64,000 bases of DNA from Marinobacter sediminicola (GCF_031157525.1 NZ_JAVIXR010000003.1:248001-312000); one strand, 5' to 3'; shown: positions 54,197-62,788, numbered from the stretch's first letter. Made by a program: numbers and translations. Notes: generated from the sequence alone by a model not told the origin.

Positions 54197-54646
54197 ATGG
54201 GCCTGCGCATAACGAAGACAACCATTGCCGCACTTTTAATCACAACAGGGCTTGTTCTGGGCGGCTGCCAGAGCCTTCAGCATGAGCCGGATAACCGCCT
54301 TTATATGCAACTCGGTGAACGCTCCGGGATTGCCGATGTGGTAGAAGATTTGCTCTACCTGATTGTGGCCGACGAACGCATTAACCATCAGTTCAAAGGC
54401 ATGAACGTTGCCCAGTTCCACCGCAACCTGACTGACCAGCTGTGTGAGCTCAGTGGCGGTCCTTGCACCTATACCGGGCGCGAAATGCGAGAGCTGCATG
54501 CGGATATGGGGATCACAGCTACCCAGTTTAATGCGCTGGCAGAAAACCTTATTCTGGCTATGGAAAAAAACCGGATACCCACTGCTGCTCAAAATAAGCT
54601 GATTAAACGGCTTTTGCCAATGTACCCGGACATCAGGCATCTTTAA
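54197..54646 (+). CDS. Group 1 truncated hemoglobin, lipid-anchored
   Basis: A 149-residue truncated globin preceded by a lipoprotein signal (LVLGGC, Cys24). The globin domain has YMQLGERSGIADVVEDLLY at the N-terminus, the GGPCTYTGREM segment and the proximal His101 in RELHADMGIT. Group 1 truncated globins bind O2 or NO and are usually cytoplasmic; an export signal is unusual. It is two bases after the DUF3034 stop and ends the cluster of cupredoxin, GGDEF-EAL and barrel genes. Confidence 0.92.
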   Translation: MGLRITKTTIAALLITTGLVLGGCQSLQHEPDNRLYMQLGERSGIADVVEDLLYLIVADERINHQFKGMNVAQFHRNLTDQLCELSGGPCTYTGREMRELHADMGITATQFNALAENLILAMEKNRIPTAAQNKLIKRLLPMYPDIRHL

Positions 54647-54687
54647 CAACCACCAAGAGCCACTGCCACCATAGGGAAGAGCACAGA

Positions 54688-54918
54688 ATGACTGAAAAAA
54701 AGATCGAGATTCGGCCTGGTCGCTACCGGCACTACAAAGGCATGGATTACGAAGTAATCGATATTGCCCGTCACAGCGAAACCGAAGAGAAGCTGGTGGT
54801 TTATCGTTGCCTGTATGGCGACTACAGCCTGTGGGTGCGCCCGCTCAGCATGTTCCGGGAAACGGTAAACGTGGCGGGCGAGCAGGTTCCGCGTTTTGCC
54901 CGGATTGATAAGGACTGA
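54688..54918 (+). CDS. DUF1653 protein
   Basis: A 76-residue protein matching the DUF1653 pattern: PGRYRHYKGMDYEVIDIARHSETEE, VVYRCLYGDYSLWVRP and FRETV. It is a small all-beta domain of unknown function. It lies 41 bases after the globin gene and may or may not belong to that operon. Confidence 0.9.
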   Translation: MTEKKIEIRPGRYRHYKGMDYEVIDIARHSETEEKLVVYRCLYGDYSLWVRPLSMFRETVNVAGEQVPRFARIDKD

Positions 54919-54983
54919 CGGTTACACAAGTCTTTTGACTCAGCTGGACAATTACTGCACATTACCGCGTTTTCATAATGCCA

Positions 54984-54999
54984 GCCTTCGCGAGAAGGC
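54984..54999. repeat. Small hairpin with GCGA tetraloop before the antiporter gene
   Basis: GCCTTC-GCGA-GAAGGC forms a perfect 6-bp stem with a GNRA loop 35 bases before the antiporter start. It is a possible leader structure. Confidence 0.3.
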
Positions 55000-55033
55000 C
55001 GTATAACCCACCACGCGTACTCGGAGTTTTCCC

Positions 55034-56356
55034 ATGAATGCCGTCGTTGCCGCGGTGCTGATCATGCTCGTGCTGAGTTTGGCCCGCATCCACGTTGTTG
55101 TTGCCCTTATCGTAGGCGCCGTATCTGGCGGCCTGATTGCAGGACTGTCCCTTGAAGCTACCATTGCTGCCTTTAATAACGGCTTGGGCGGCGGCGCCAC
55201 AGTTGCTCTTTCATACGCCACCCTCGGCGCCTTCGCCGTTGCCATAGGCAAATCCGGCCTGGCCCACGCGCTGGCAGACAAAACTCTGGCCATGGTCGGC
55301 CAACAGGAAAACAGCGCTGCGGCTAAAAGCGTGCGTTACATGATTATTGGCGTGCTGGTGCTGATTGCCCTGTCGTCACAAAACATCCTGCCGATCCACA
55401 TCGCCTTCATTCCGCTGGTTGTTCCACCCATGCTGTACGTGATGGCCAAACTGAAAATGGACCGCCGGCTCGTGGCCTGTGCGCTCACCTTCGGTTTGAT
55501 CACGCCTTACATGTTCCTGCCCATCGGCTTCGGCGGCATTTACCTGAACGACATTCTGATGGCCAAAATCAGCACCAACGGCGGTGAAACAGAAGGCCTG
55601 AGCGTAATGCACGCCATGGCTCTGCCTGCCTTGGGCATGCTCTGCGGCCTGCTGGTTGCGGTTTTCTTCACCTACCGCGGTGACCGTGAATACGATCTGG
55701 ATGCTATCACTCGTACCGAACGCGTAAACGTAGCCTACAGCTCCGGCACATTGTTCATGGCCGTTGTCGCCATTGTGGCTGCCTTCGTGGTTCAGCTTTG
55801 GCTGGAATCCATGATCCTCGGTGCTCTGGCAGGCTTCCTGCTTTTCAACCTTTCTGGCGTGGTTAAGTGGAAAGAAGCTGACGACCTGTTTACTGAAGGC
55901 ATGAAAATGCTCGCCATGATCGGCTTCATCATGATCGCTGCGTCTGGTTTTGCGGAAGTAATGCGGGAAACCGGCGAAATCGCCACACTGGTGCAAAGCT
56001 CTGTAGACGTAATCGGCAACAACAAGCCCATGGCTGCGCTGCTGATGCTATTGGTCGGCTTGATGATCACCATGGGCATTGGCTCATCCTTTTCCACCAT
56101 CCCTATCATCGCGGCCCTCTACGTGCCTCTAGCGCTGGAAATGGGCTTTAGCTCTCTGGCTATCGTTGCTTTGGTCGGCACCGCTGGCGCTCTAGGTGAT
56201 GCTGGCTCCCCAGCCTCCGACTCCACCCTCGGCCCCACCGCTGGCCTGAACGTAGACGGTCAGCACAACCATATCTGGGATTCTGTAGTACCTACGTTCC
56301 TGCACTACAACCTGCCGTTGCTCGGTTTTGGGTGGTTGGCGGCTATGGTTCTCTGA
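55034..56356 (+). CDS. Na+/H+ antiporter family protein (NhaC superfamily, YuiF-like)
   Basis: A 440-residue, about 11-helix membrane protein. The N-terminal extension (VAAVLIMLVLSLARIHVVVA) and the core patterns SSQNILPIHIAFIPLVVPP, TPYMFLPIGFGGIYLND and GDAGSPASDSTLGPTAGLN match the Na+/H+ antiporter family near NhaC and YuiF. Some members carry amino acids rather than simple cations, so the substrate is open. GGAG precedes the ATG at 55034. It is monocistronic, followed by repeat copy 4. Confidence 0.88.
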   Translation: MNAVVAAVLIMLVLSLARIHVVVALIVGAVSGGLIAGLSLEATIAAFNNGLGGGATVALSYATLGAFAVAIGKSGLAHALADKTLAMVGQQENSAAAKSVRYMIIGVLVLIALSSQNILPIHIAFIPLVVPPMLYVMAKLKMDRRLVACALTFGLITPYMFLPIGFGGIYLNDILMAKISTNGGETEGLSVMHAMALPALGMLCGLLVAVFFTYRGDREYDLDAITRTERVNVAYSSGTLFMAVVAIVAAFVVQLWLESMILGALAGFLLFNLSGVVKWKEADDLFTEGMKMLAMIGFIMIAASGFAEVMRETGEIATLVQSSVDVIGNNKPMAALLMLLVGLMITMGIGSSFSTIPIIAALYVPLALEMGFSSLAIVALVGTAGALGDAGSPASDSTLGPTAGLNVDGQHNHIWDSVVPTFLHYNLPLLGFGWLAAMVL

Positions 56357-56419
56357 CTTCTGGAACCTTGGAGGTGGCCCTTACTCGTAGCCTGCTGGTT
56401 TTGGGGGCTACGAGGTCAC

Positions 56420-56492
56420 GGTGGGTCTTTTCTTCTGGAAAAAAGGAACTCGCTTCGCTTAGACATCTTTTTTCCGCCAGAAAAGACCCACC
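56420..56492 (-). repeat. Palindromic element family 1, copy 4
   Basis: Outer arms GGTGGGTCTTTTCT and AGAAAAGACCCACC, inner arms GGAAAAAAG and CTTTTTTCC, and a variant core (GTCTAAGCGAAGCGAG on the minus strand, with A for the usual C and G). It lies 64 bases after the antiporter stop. It and copy 5 occupy most of the recognisable content of the 477-base gap 56357-56833; the stretch between them shows nothing else. Confidence 0.85.
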
Positions 56493-56696
56493 GCACCCTC
56501 TAGGCACACAGGACAGATATCGCTAGGGAAAAATGGAAAGAGGGGAAGCATTCCTGTCAGTATTTCTAGTGTTGCCAGCTCCGAATATGAGAAACCATAG
56601 TCTGGAATTTGAAATCTAGAATCTGAAATCCAAACCGTACCGAACGATTTGAACGTCTTTAGTTTTTAACCCGAGTTGCCCTCGCAGTATAAACAA

Positions 56697-56789
56697 GAGG
56701 CCGTGGGGAGATGTTTTTCTGCCGGGAAAAAAATGTCTGAGCGCAGCGAGTTCTTTTTTCCCAGAAGAAAAATATATCGCCGCGGCCTC
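56697..56789 (+). repeat. Palindromic element family 1, copy 5
   Basis: Long imperfect outer arms (GAGGCCG ... TTTTTCT with complement AGAAAAA ... CGGCCTC, four internal mismatches), inner arms GGGAAAAAA and TTTTTTCCC, and core ATGTCTGAGCGCAGCGAG. It lies downstream of the leftward YheV-like gene. The outer arms look more decayed than in the other copies. Confidence 0.82.
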
Positions 56790-56833
56790 GATCCCCGCTA
56801 AGCCAGCAGGCTACAAGTCTTAATCTTTAATCC

Positions 56834-57085
56834 CTAGTCCTCAGACCCAGCCTTAAAGAAAACAACCTGCTTAACCGTATGATCATCAGTGTTATCACGC
56901 TGATTAACCCGAGTTTCCAGTTCAGCATTCTCAGGCACCTCAACATCCGAGATGGCATCGGTAAAACCACAAGCCACACACTCACGAATCTGCTCACCGG
57001 CATCGTCGGTAAACATCTTGATCTTGTCCATCTCCGCGCAGCGGGGACACACTGCACCGGCTATAAAACGTTTTGGGGTCGCCAT
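56834..57085 (-). CDS. YheV family putative zinc ribbon protein (DUF2387)
   Basis: An 83-residue protein with a zinc ribbon formed by FIAGAVCPRCAEMD and IRECVACGFTDA, followed by an acidic tail. GGAG precedes the ATG at 57085. Family name recalled as YheV/DUF2387. It is downstream of prlC in the same direction, an order also seen in Pseudomonas. Function unknown. Confidence 0.85.
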   Translation of the reverse strand: MATPKRFIAGAVCPRCAEMDKIKMFTDDAGEQIRECVACGFTDAISDVEVPENAELETRVNQRDNTDDHTVKQVVFFKAGSED

Positions 57086-57141
57086 AACGTAACTCCAGAA
57101 TAGGTCTCCGGTGGCTATAACAACCACCGGAGAGGATTAGG

Positions 57142-59187
57142 TCAGGCCGCTTCGTCTGTGATGCCGGTCTGCTTCAACAAGGCATCCACCTGCGGCTCAC
57201 GGCCACGGAAGGCTTTGAACAGCTCCATTGGTTCCTGAGACCCACCTTTTTCCAGAATGTTCTGCAAGAACGCCCGGCCGGTTTCCGGATCAAAGATGCC
57301 GTTCTCCTCAAACAGCGAGAAGGCATCCGCAGCCAGCACTTCTGCCCACTTGTAGCTGTAATAACCCGCTGCGTAACCGCCAGCGAAGATGTGGGAGAAG
57401 GCGTTGGGGAAACGGTTGAACTCCGGCCCTTCCACTACCGCTATCTCCTCACGCACTTTGCGGTGCATGTGCAGCGGATTGGTAGGAGCCTCTTCCGTGA
57501 ATTCCGCGTGCAGGCGGAAGTCGAACAGGGAGAACTCCAACTGCCGCACCATGGCCATGCCAGACTGGAAGTTCTTGGCCGCCAGCAGCTTCTGCAGCAG
57601 GTCTTCCGGTAAGGGCTCGCCGGTTTCGTGATGGCTGGCGATCAAGGCCAGAGACTCCGGGTTCCAGCACCAGTTTTCCAGGAACTGGCTGGGAAGCTCT
57701 ACCGCATCCCAGGCCACGCCGTTGATGCCAGACACATCCATGACTTCCACCTGCGTGAGCATGTGGTGCAGACCATGGCCGAATTCGTGAAACAGGGTGG
57801 TTACTTCGTCGTGGGTAAGCAACGACGGTTTGCCGTTCACCGGTGGCGTAAAGTTGCAGGTGAGGAACGCCACCGGCAATTGCAGCGCGCCGCGCTGATC
57901 GCGCCAGCGTACCCGGCAATCGGCCATCCAGGCGCCACCGCGCTTACCCTGGCGTGCGAACAGGTCAAAGTAGAACCAGGCGATAGGCTCGCCGTTGCGG
58001 CTGATGCAGTAGGCGGTGGCATCTTCGTGCCAGGTTTCTACGTCTGGTTTGGCTTCAATCTGTATATCAAACAGCTTCTCTGCAACCCGGAACAAGCCAG
58101 GTACCACTTTATCTACAGGAAACCAGGGGCGAAGTGTTTCGGGGGAGATGTCGTAACGCTGCTGGCGAAGCTTTTCGCTGTAGTAGCCAACATCCCAAGC
58201 TTTCAGCTCATCCAGGCCGTGCTCATCTTTGGCGAAGGCTTTCAGCTCGGCATAGTCTTTCTCTGCAACCGGCTTGGATTTGGCTGCCAGCTCAGTGAGA
58301 AAGCCCAGAACTTCGTCGGTATCACGGGCCATTTTCTTGGCCAGTGAACGCTCGGCGTAGTTGTTGAAGCCCAGGAGTTTGGCCAGTGCGTGGCGGCGCT
58401 TGAGGATTTCGGCCATTACCTGGGTGTTGTCCCAGGTTCCAGCATCTGGCCCTACGTCTGAGGCGCGGGTAACAAAGGCTTCGTAGACTTCGTGGCGCAG
58501 TTCGCGGTTGTCACAGTAGGTCATCACCGGGAAGAAGCTGGGGAAATCCAGGGTGATCACATAGCCATCCAGTTCTTTCTGGCTGGCGGCCTGTTTCGCG
58601 CCTTCAAGGGCCGATTCCGGAATGCCGGCCAGTTCTTCAACATCTGTAATATGCTTGAACCAGTTTTGGGTGGCGTCCAGCACGTTGTCGCTGAAGCGGT
58701 TAGTCAGCTCCGACAGCTCGCGGGAGAGTTCCGCATACTGCTTTTTCTGTTCATCGGGCAGGTCGACGCCGCCAAGGTGGAAGTCACGCAGCGTGTTATC
58801 CACGGCTTTACGCTGGGCTTCGCTCAGTTCGCTGAAGTCATCCCGGGCGGCGAGTTTTTTGTAGGCTTCGCACAGAGCAGAGTTCTGGCTGACTTCGGTG
58901 CTGTACTCTGTGAGCTTTTCCAGGCAGTTTTTATAAACTTTGCGCAGGTCGTCGTTGTTCATCACGCTGTTGAGGTGCGAGATAACAGACCAGGCGTTGC
59001 TCAGCTTGTTTTCCAGTGACTGCATGGGCTGAACCAGAGTATCCCAGGTGGGGTCTTCATTCTGGGACAGGCTGGCGATTTTCACGCGGTTTTCGCTGAG
59101 TATCTGGTCAATGGCCGTTTCCATGTGCTCGGTGCGCACATGGTCAAACCTCGGCAGCAAATCATCAGTCAGTAACGGATTGTTCAT
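57142..59187 (-). CDS. prlC: Oligopeptidase A (M3 metallopeptidase)
   Basis: A 681-residue cytoplasmic zinc peptidase that degrades oligopeptides, including cleaved signal peptides. The zinc motif HEFGHGLHHM is in LLTHDEVTTLFHEFGHGL, with the third ligand region further on (GVAWDAVELPSQFLENWCW). The start is the ATG at 59187 behind AAGGGGATCC; the frame continues upstream only into repeat sequence. It is upstream of the YheV-like gene and divergent from the carbonic anhydrase gene. Confidence 0.96.
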   Translation of the reverse strand: MNNPLLTDDLLPRFDHVRTEHMETAIDQILSENRVKIASLSQNEDPTWDTLVQPMQSLENKLSNAWSVISHLNSVMNNDDLRKVYKNCLEKLTEYSTEVSQNSALCEAYKKLAARDDFSELSEAQRKAVDNTLRDFHLGGVDLPDEQKKQYAELSRELSELTNRFSDNVLDATQNWFKHITDVEELAGIPESALEGAKQAASQKELDGYVITLDFPSFFPVMTYCDNRELRHEVYEAFVTRASDVGPDAGTWDNTQVMAEILKRRHALAKLLGFNNYAERSLAKKMARDTDEVLGFLTELAAKSKPVAEKDYAELKAFAKDEHGLDELKAWDVGYYSEKLRQQRYDISPETLRPWFPVDKVVPGLFRVAEKLFDIQIEAKPDVETWHEDATAYCISRNGEPIAWFYFDLFARQGKRGGAWMADCRVRWRDQRGALQLPVAFLTCNFTPPVNGKPSLLTHDEVTTLFHEFGHGLHHMLTQVEVMDVSGINGVAWDAVELPSQFLENWCWNPESLALIASHHETGEPLPEDLLQKLLAAKNFQSGMAMVRQLEFSLFDFRLHAEFTEEAPTNPLHMHRKVREEIAVVEGPEFNRFPNAFSHIFAGGYAAGYYSYKWAEVLAADAFSLFEENGIFDPETGRAFLQNILEKGGSQEPMELFKAFRGREPQVDALLKQTGITDEAA

Positions 59188-59264
59188 GGATCCCCTTCTC
59201 AGCAATGAGTTGGTAAAGTAGCGTGATAGAGGCAACGCTAGACTGTTGGTCCCGGGAGTGGAGT

Positions 59265-59365
59265 CCGGAGGAAGGGCCTTTCCAAAACCGTGCGGAGCCA
59301 TGGATGGCGGAGCCGAGCCTACATGGATGTATTTACGGCGTGTTTTGGAAAGGCCCTTCCTCCGG
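59265..59365. repeat. Palindromic element family 2
   Basis: Perfect 24-base arms (59265-59288 and 59342-59365; CCGGAGGAAGGG next to CCTTTCCAAAAC and the exact complement) enclose a 53-base core with CGGAGCCATGGATGGCGG and CTACATGGATGTATTTACGG. The core resembles a dispersed intergenic repeat I recall from marine gammaproteobacteria. It lies between the divergent prlC and carbonic anhydrase genes. Confidence 0.85.
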
Positions 59366-59408
59366 GCGACCCAGACTCGGGGAATAATCTCATCTAAGAG
59401 TATATGTA

Positions 59409-59945
59409 ATGACGAATATACGTTCTCACAAGGGTATCACGCCAGATTTAGGAGAGCGCACTCTGGTGGACCCCAGTGCGGTAGTAATCGGTGATGTTAA
59501 AACCGGCAAGGATTGCTCCATCTGGCCGATGACCGTGGTGCGGGGTGATATGCACAGGATCCGCATCGGCGACCGTTGCAGTATTCAGGACGGCTCGGTG
59601 CTGCACATCACTCACGCCAGCGATTTCAACCCGGGTGGTCATCCGCTTACCTTGGGCGACGATGTCACCGTCGGGCACAAGGCTTTGTTGCATGGCTGCA
59701 CCATTGGTAGCCGTGTGCTGGTGGGCATGGGCTGTATCATTATGGATGGTGCGGTGGTGGAGGATGAGGTGATTGTCGCAGCGGGCTGTTTGGTTCCGCC
59801 AGGTAAGACACTGGAGTCCGGGCATCTGTATGTTGGCTCGCCGTGCAAGAAGGCACGTGCTTTGTCCGATAAGGAACGCACGTTTTTTGCGTACACGGCG
59901 GCCAACTATGTGAAGCTCAAAGATGAGTATCTGGCCGAGGCTTAG
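59409..59945 (+). CDS. Gamma-class carbonic anhydrase-like hexapeptide protein
   Basis: A 178-residue left-handed beta-helix protein of the YrdA/PA0066 type, built from hexapeptide repeats (VVIGDVKTGKDCSIWPMTVV, IGDRCSIQDGSVLHITH). Histidines for the metal site are in VLHITHASD and VGHKALLHGCTIG. Carbonic anhydrase activity is shown for some relatives but not all. Its stop overlaps the end of the PA4642-like gene by four bases. Confidence 0.93.
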   Translation: MTNIRSHKGITPDLGERTLVDPSAVVIGDVKTGKDCSIWPMTVVRGDMHRIRIGDRCSIQDGSVLHITHASDFNPGGHPLTLGDDVTVGHKALLHGCTIGSRVLVGMGCIIMDGAVVEDEVIVAAGCLVPPGKTLESGHLYVGSPCKKARALSDKERTFFAYTAANYVKLKDEYLAEA

Positions 59946-60253
59946 TGCTCGGTTGCTGCGCTCCTTTTCGCGCCAGCCTGTTCCAGCGCCCGGGCGTAGT
60001 CTGCGCCTTTGTGGTGCTGGGATACGTGGTCCAGAAAAGTTTCACCCGCCTCGTTGGTGGCATTCAGATCACCGCCAGCTTCCACAAAGAAACCTACGAA
60101 GCGTCCAAAATCCTCTGCTCTCATGGCTCGGTAGGCTTTCAATAGAGCCGTGTACTCAGATCCTTCTTCTTTTTGCTCGCGTGGCAGATGGCTTTTTACG
60201 CGCTCATCGCTCCACTCTTCATCTAAAACCTTGGGTTTATCAGGGCCGCTCAT
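59942..60253 (-). CDS. PA4642-like protein with a single ankyrin-type repeat
   Basis: A 103-residue protein. Its N-terminal half is charged (KVLDEEWSDERVKSHLPR) and its second half resembles an ankyrin repeat (VEAGGDLNATNEAGETFLDHV). The start is the ATG at 60253 with GGAG nine bases upstream; a GTG two codons earlier is too close to that site. Small cytoplasmic protein of unknown function. Confidence 0.8.
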   Translation of the reverse strand: MSGPDKPKVLDEEWSDERVKSHLPREQKEEGSEYTALLKAYRAMRAEDFGRFVGFFVEAGGDLNATNEAGETFLDHVSQHHKGADYARALEQAGAKRSAATEH

Positions 60254-60285
60254 AGTCACTCTCTCCTTTCTGGATCAGTTTATGC

Positions 60286-61119
60286 TCAGGGCAGGATTTC
60301 CACCGGTAAGTCGCCGGTTGAGATAGATTCGTCACATTCAGGATCACGAATAGCAATTTCCACGCGGCGGTTCAGTGCACGGTTTTCCGCCGTATCGTTC
60401 GGGGCCAAGGGGTTGGTTTCCGCTCGCCCAGCTGCAACAACGCGTTCCGCAGGCACCTGCTTGCTCATCACCAGTTCGTGCACCACGGACACCGCACGGG
60501 CAGCAGAAAGATCCCAATTGGATCGATAACGGCTGCTGGAGATGGGCCTGTCGTCGGTGTAACCGGAAACCAGAACGTCGCCGGTACAACCCGCCAATAC
60601 GTCCACCACCCGTTCGATAATGGGGATCATCTCCGGTTTGATAGCTGCTTGGCCGGAGCGGAATGTGGCTTCTTCCGAGAACCGGATAACAACTTTGTTC
60701 TGGTCGTAATTGACAACCAAAGCCTCAGAAGCAACTTCGTTTTCAAGCTCGCTTATCATGCGGCTGGCCAGATCCAGCACGCCGCCGGAAATAACGGTGT
60801 CTGCCGTTTCTGGCGCTCGCTCATCAATGAATTCAGGTTCCCGGGTCTGGGACTCCGTGGGTTCGGGCAGGGAGACAGTATCAGACTCTACGAGGGTGAT
60901 CGGCGAGCCGCCTATGCCGTCGCCCAGTACGTTCGCAGATCCAAAAGCCACGGACATGGAGTTGGCCATGGCTTTGTATTTTTCGATATCCATTTCCGCA
61001 AAAGACAGCAGCAGAATAAAAAACGTCAGCAACAGCGTGGCAAGATCGGCAAAGGTAACGATCCACGCAGGTGTTTGATTGGTCTGCTTGGGCTTTCTGC
61101 CATTCCGGATAGATTGCAA
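60286..61119 (-). CDS. motB: Flagellar motor stator protein, MotB/PomB type
   Basis: A 277-residue protein with one membrane helix carrying the ion-binding Asp25 (WIVTFADLATLLLTFFI) and a C-terminal OmpA-like peptidoglycan-binding domain (VLVSGYTDDRPISSSRYRSN, RALNRRVEIAI). The short N-terminus and missing basic motif make it closer to PomB, which uses Na+ in marine bacteria, but the ion is not decided by sequence alone. The start is a TTG at 61119, five bases after the MotA-type stop; no ATG or GTG is available. Confidence 0.92.
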   Translation of the reverse strand: MQSIRNGRKPKQTNQTPAWIVTFADLATLLLTFFILLLSFAEMDIEKYKAMANSMSVAFGSANVLGDGIGGSPITLVESDTVSLPEPTESQTREPEFIDERAPETADTVISGGVLDLASRMISELENEVASEALVVNYDQNKVVIRFSEEATFRSGQAAIKPEMIPIIERVVDVLAGCTGDVLVSGYTDDRPISSSRYRSNWDLSAARAVSVVHELVMSKQVPAERVVAAGRAETNPLAPNDTAENRALNRRVEIAIRDPECDESISTGDLPVEILP

Positions 61120-61123
61120 AACC

Positions 61124-61897
61124 TCAGGCCTCCCGCTCCGGCACCAGCCCTTTGCGGTGTTCCGGCGTTACAAACGAGGAGAGTAACTCGGTCATCACTC
61201 TGGGGTTTTCTCCACGCATAATATTGCGTATGGAGGTGATGATCAGGATCTGGTTACGGCTTTCGTCTTCCGCTTTCAGTTGAAGCTTGTCCGCCAGCGG
61301 CAGGGCAATCAACTGAGCAATAAAGGCACCATAAAGCGTTGTCAGCAAGGCAATGGCCATTGCCGGGCCAATGGAAGACGGATCATCCAACGAGTTAAGC
61401 ATCTGCACCAACCCTACCAGAGTGCCCAGCATTCCAATGGCTGGTGCCGATTCGCCAATGCCCCGGAATACTCGTTCTGCCACCTCATAACGTTCCGCCA
61501 TCTGCTGGGATTCCTGTGCCAGCGCCTCTTCAACCATCTCAGGGGGATGGCCGTCTACACACAGGTAAATGGCTTTTTGCAGAAATTCATTGGCGGTACG
61601 ATGGTTTTCCAGGCCCAGAATGCCTTCTTTACGCACAACCATGGCCAGCTCACCAGACTCGCGAATCAAGTCGGTAGGGCGCTCAACCTTGTCGGTGAAG
61701 GCGACGCTCATGGCCAGGCGGAAAGCACTCATCACCGAAGACATGCGGAATTTTACGAGTGTGACCGCAAAGGTACCGCCAATAACAATGGCCAGCCCCG
61801 GCAGATTAAGAAAGGTAAGAAGCGAGGCATTGGCCAGCATTGCCAGAATCACGATCAGAATGCCGGCGACAAGCCCTACGAGGGTAAGAATGTCCAT
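61124..61897 (-). CDS. motA: Flagellar motor stator protein, MotA/PomA type
   Basis: A 257-residue, four-helix protein that forms the ion channel of the stator with the next gene. Motifs are LPGLAIVIGGTFAVTLVKF, the cytoplasmic charged region (RKEGILGLENH), GMLGTLVGLVQML and TLYGAFIAQLIALPLADKL. The last two and the length resemble PomA. The two stator genes form their own operon, away from other flagellar genes. Confidence 0.94.
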   Translation of the reverse strand: MDILTLVGLVAGILIVILAMLANASLLTFLNLPGLAIVIGGTFAVTLVKFRMSSVMSAFRLAMSVAFTDKVERPTDLIRESGELAMVVRKEGILGLENHRTANEFLQKAIYLCVDGHPPEMVEEALAQESQQMAERYEVAERVFRGIGESAPAIGMLGTLVGLVQMLNSLDDPSSIGPAMAIALLTTLYGAFIAQLIALPLADKLQLKAEDESRNQILIITSIRNIMRGENPRVMTELLSSFVTPEHRKGLVPEREA

Positions 61898-61948
61898 GCA
61901 TAGCCCTTCATGGATAGCATTTGTAGATAGCCCTTACGGGATATTGTC

Positions 61949-62776
61949 TTAGTCGTTTCGCAATACATCGATAATCGGCGCTGTGTCTGGCTGCACTCCA
62001 CGCCACACGCGGAAGGATTCAGCAGCCTGCTCAATCAGCATGCCCAACCCATCAAACACGCGAACAGCTCCGTTATCCAGAGCCCACAGGTTAAACGTGG
62101 TTGTCTGCAGAGAATACATCATGTCGTAAACAACAGTATCCGCCGCAATCACATTTGAGCTAAGAGGTGGCAGGTCCCCCTGCAAACTGGCGCTAGTACC
62201 ATTGATAATCACATCAAACGATTGATCTGGCTCATTAAATCCACAAGCGCTTAGCTTGGTAACATTAGCCTCATCTGCAAACAGTGTAGCCAGTGCTTCA
62301 GCTTTAGCCACTGTGCGGTTTGCGATCGTCAGGCTGGCGGGCTGCTGTGCCAGCAAAGGCCCAAGTACACCACGTACGGCACCGCCTGCACCCAATATCA
62401 GTATGTTTGCGTTTTTAAGCTGAACACCATGATTGACGGTAAGATCCTGCACCAAGCCCTGACCATCGGTATTGTCGGCCACCAGCTGACCCTCGCTGTT
62501 CTGATAGAGCGTATTGGCAGCACCGGCTTTCTCCGCCCGTGCCGCGCGCTGATCTGCCAGTTCCCAGGCTTGCTCCTTGAAGGGGACTGTTACGTTCAAG
62601 CCCATGCCGCCACCCTCAAAGAACTGGCGTACGGTATCTGCAAAGCCATCGAGGGGCGCCTGAATCGCGGTGTATTCCACAGGTTCGCTCGTCTGCTTTG
62701 CAAATAAACTGTGGATCCTTGGCGACTTGCTGTGATTTATCGGGTGGCCGACCACCGCGTATTGCTTGTTGCTCAT
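61949..62776 (-). CDS. aroE: Shikimate 5-dehydrogenase
   Basis: A 275-residue NADP-dependent enzyme of aromatic amino acid synthesis. The substrate site is GHPINHSKSPRIHSLFA, with the catalytic Lys-Asp region in NVTVPFKEQAWELAD and NTDGQG. The cofactor loop is LGAGGAVRG followed by NRTVAKAEAL, which has the Arg for NADP. It is downstream of hemF in the same direction, 12 bases apart, the common pseudomonad order. Confidence 0.96.
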   Translation of the reverse strand: MSNKQYAVVGHPINHSKSPRIHSLFAKQTSEPVEYTAIQAPLDGFADTVRQFFEGGGMGLNVTVPFKEQAWELADQRAARAEKAGAANTLYQNSEGQLVADNTDGQGLVQDLTVNHGVQLKNANILILGAGGAVRGVLGPLLAQQPASLTIANRTVAKAEALATLFADEANVTKLSACGFNEPDQSFDVIINGTSASLQGDLPPLSSNVIAADTVVYDMMYSLQTTTFNLWALDNGAVRVFDGLGMLIEQAAESFRVWRGVQPDTAPIIDVLRND

Positions 62777-62788
62777 TTCTAACCCCGT

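Noticed and set aside
56357-56833. Search for a small gene or RNA in the long gap after the antiporter
   Set aside because: Apart from the two palindromic elements, no frame with a ribosome site and no recognisable RNA fold is present.
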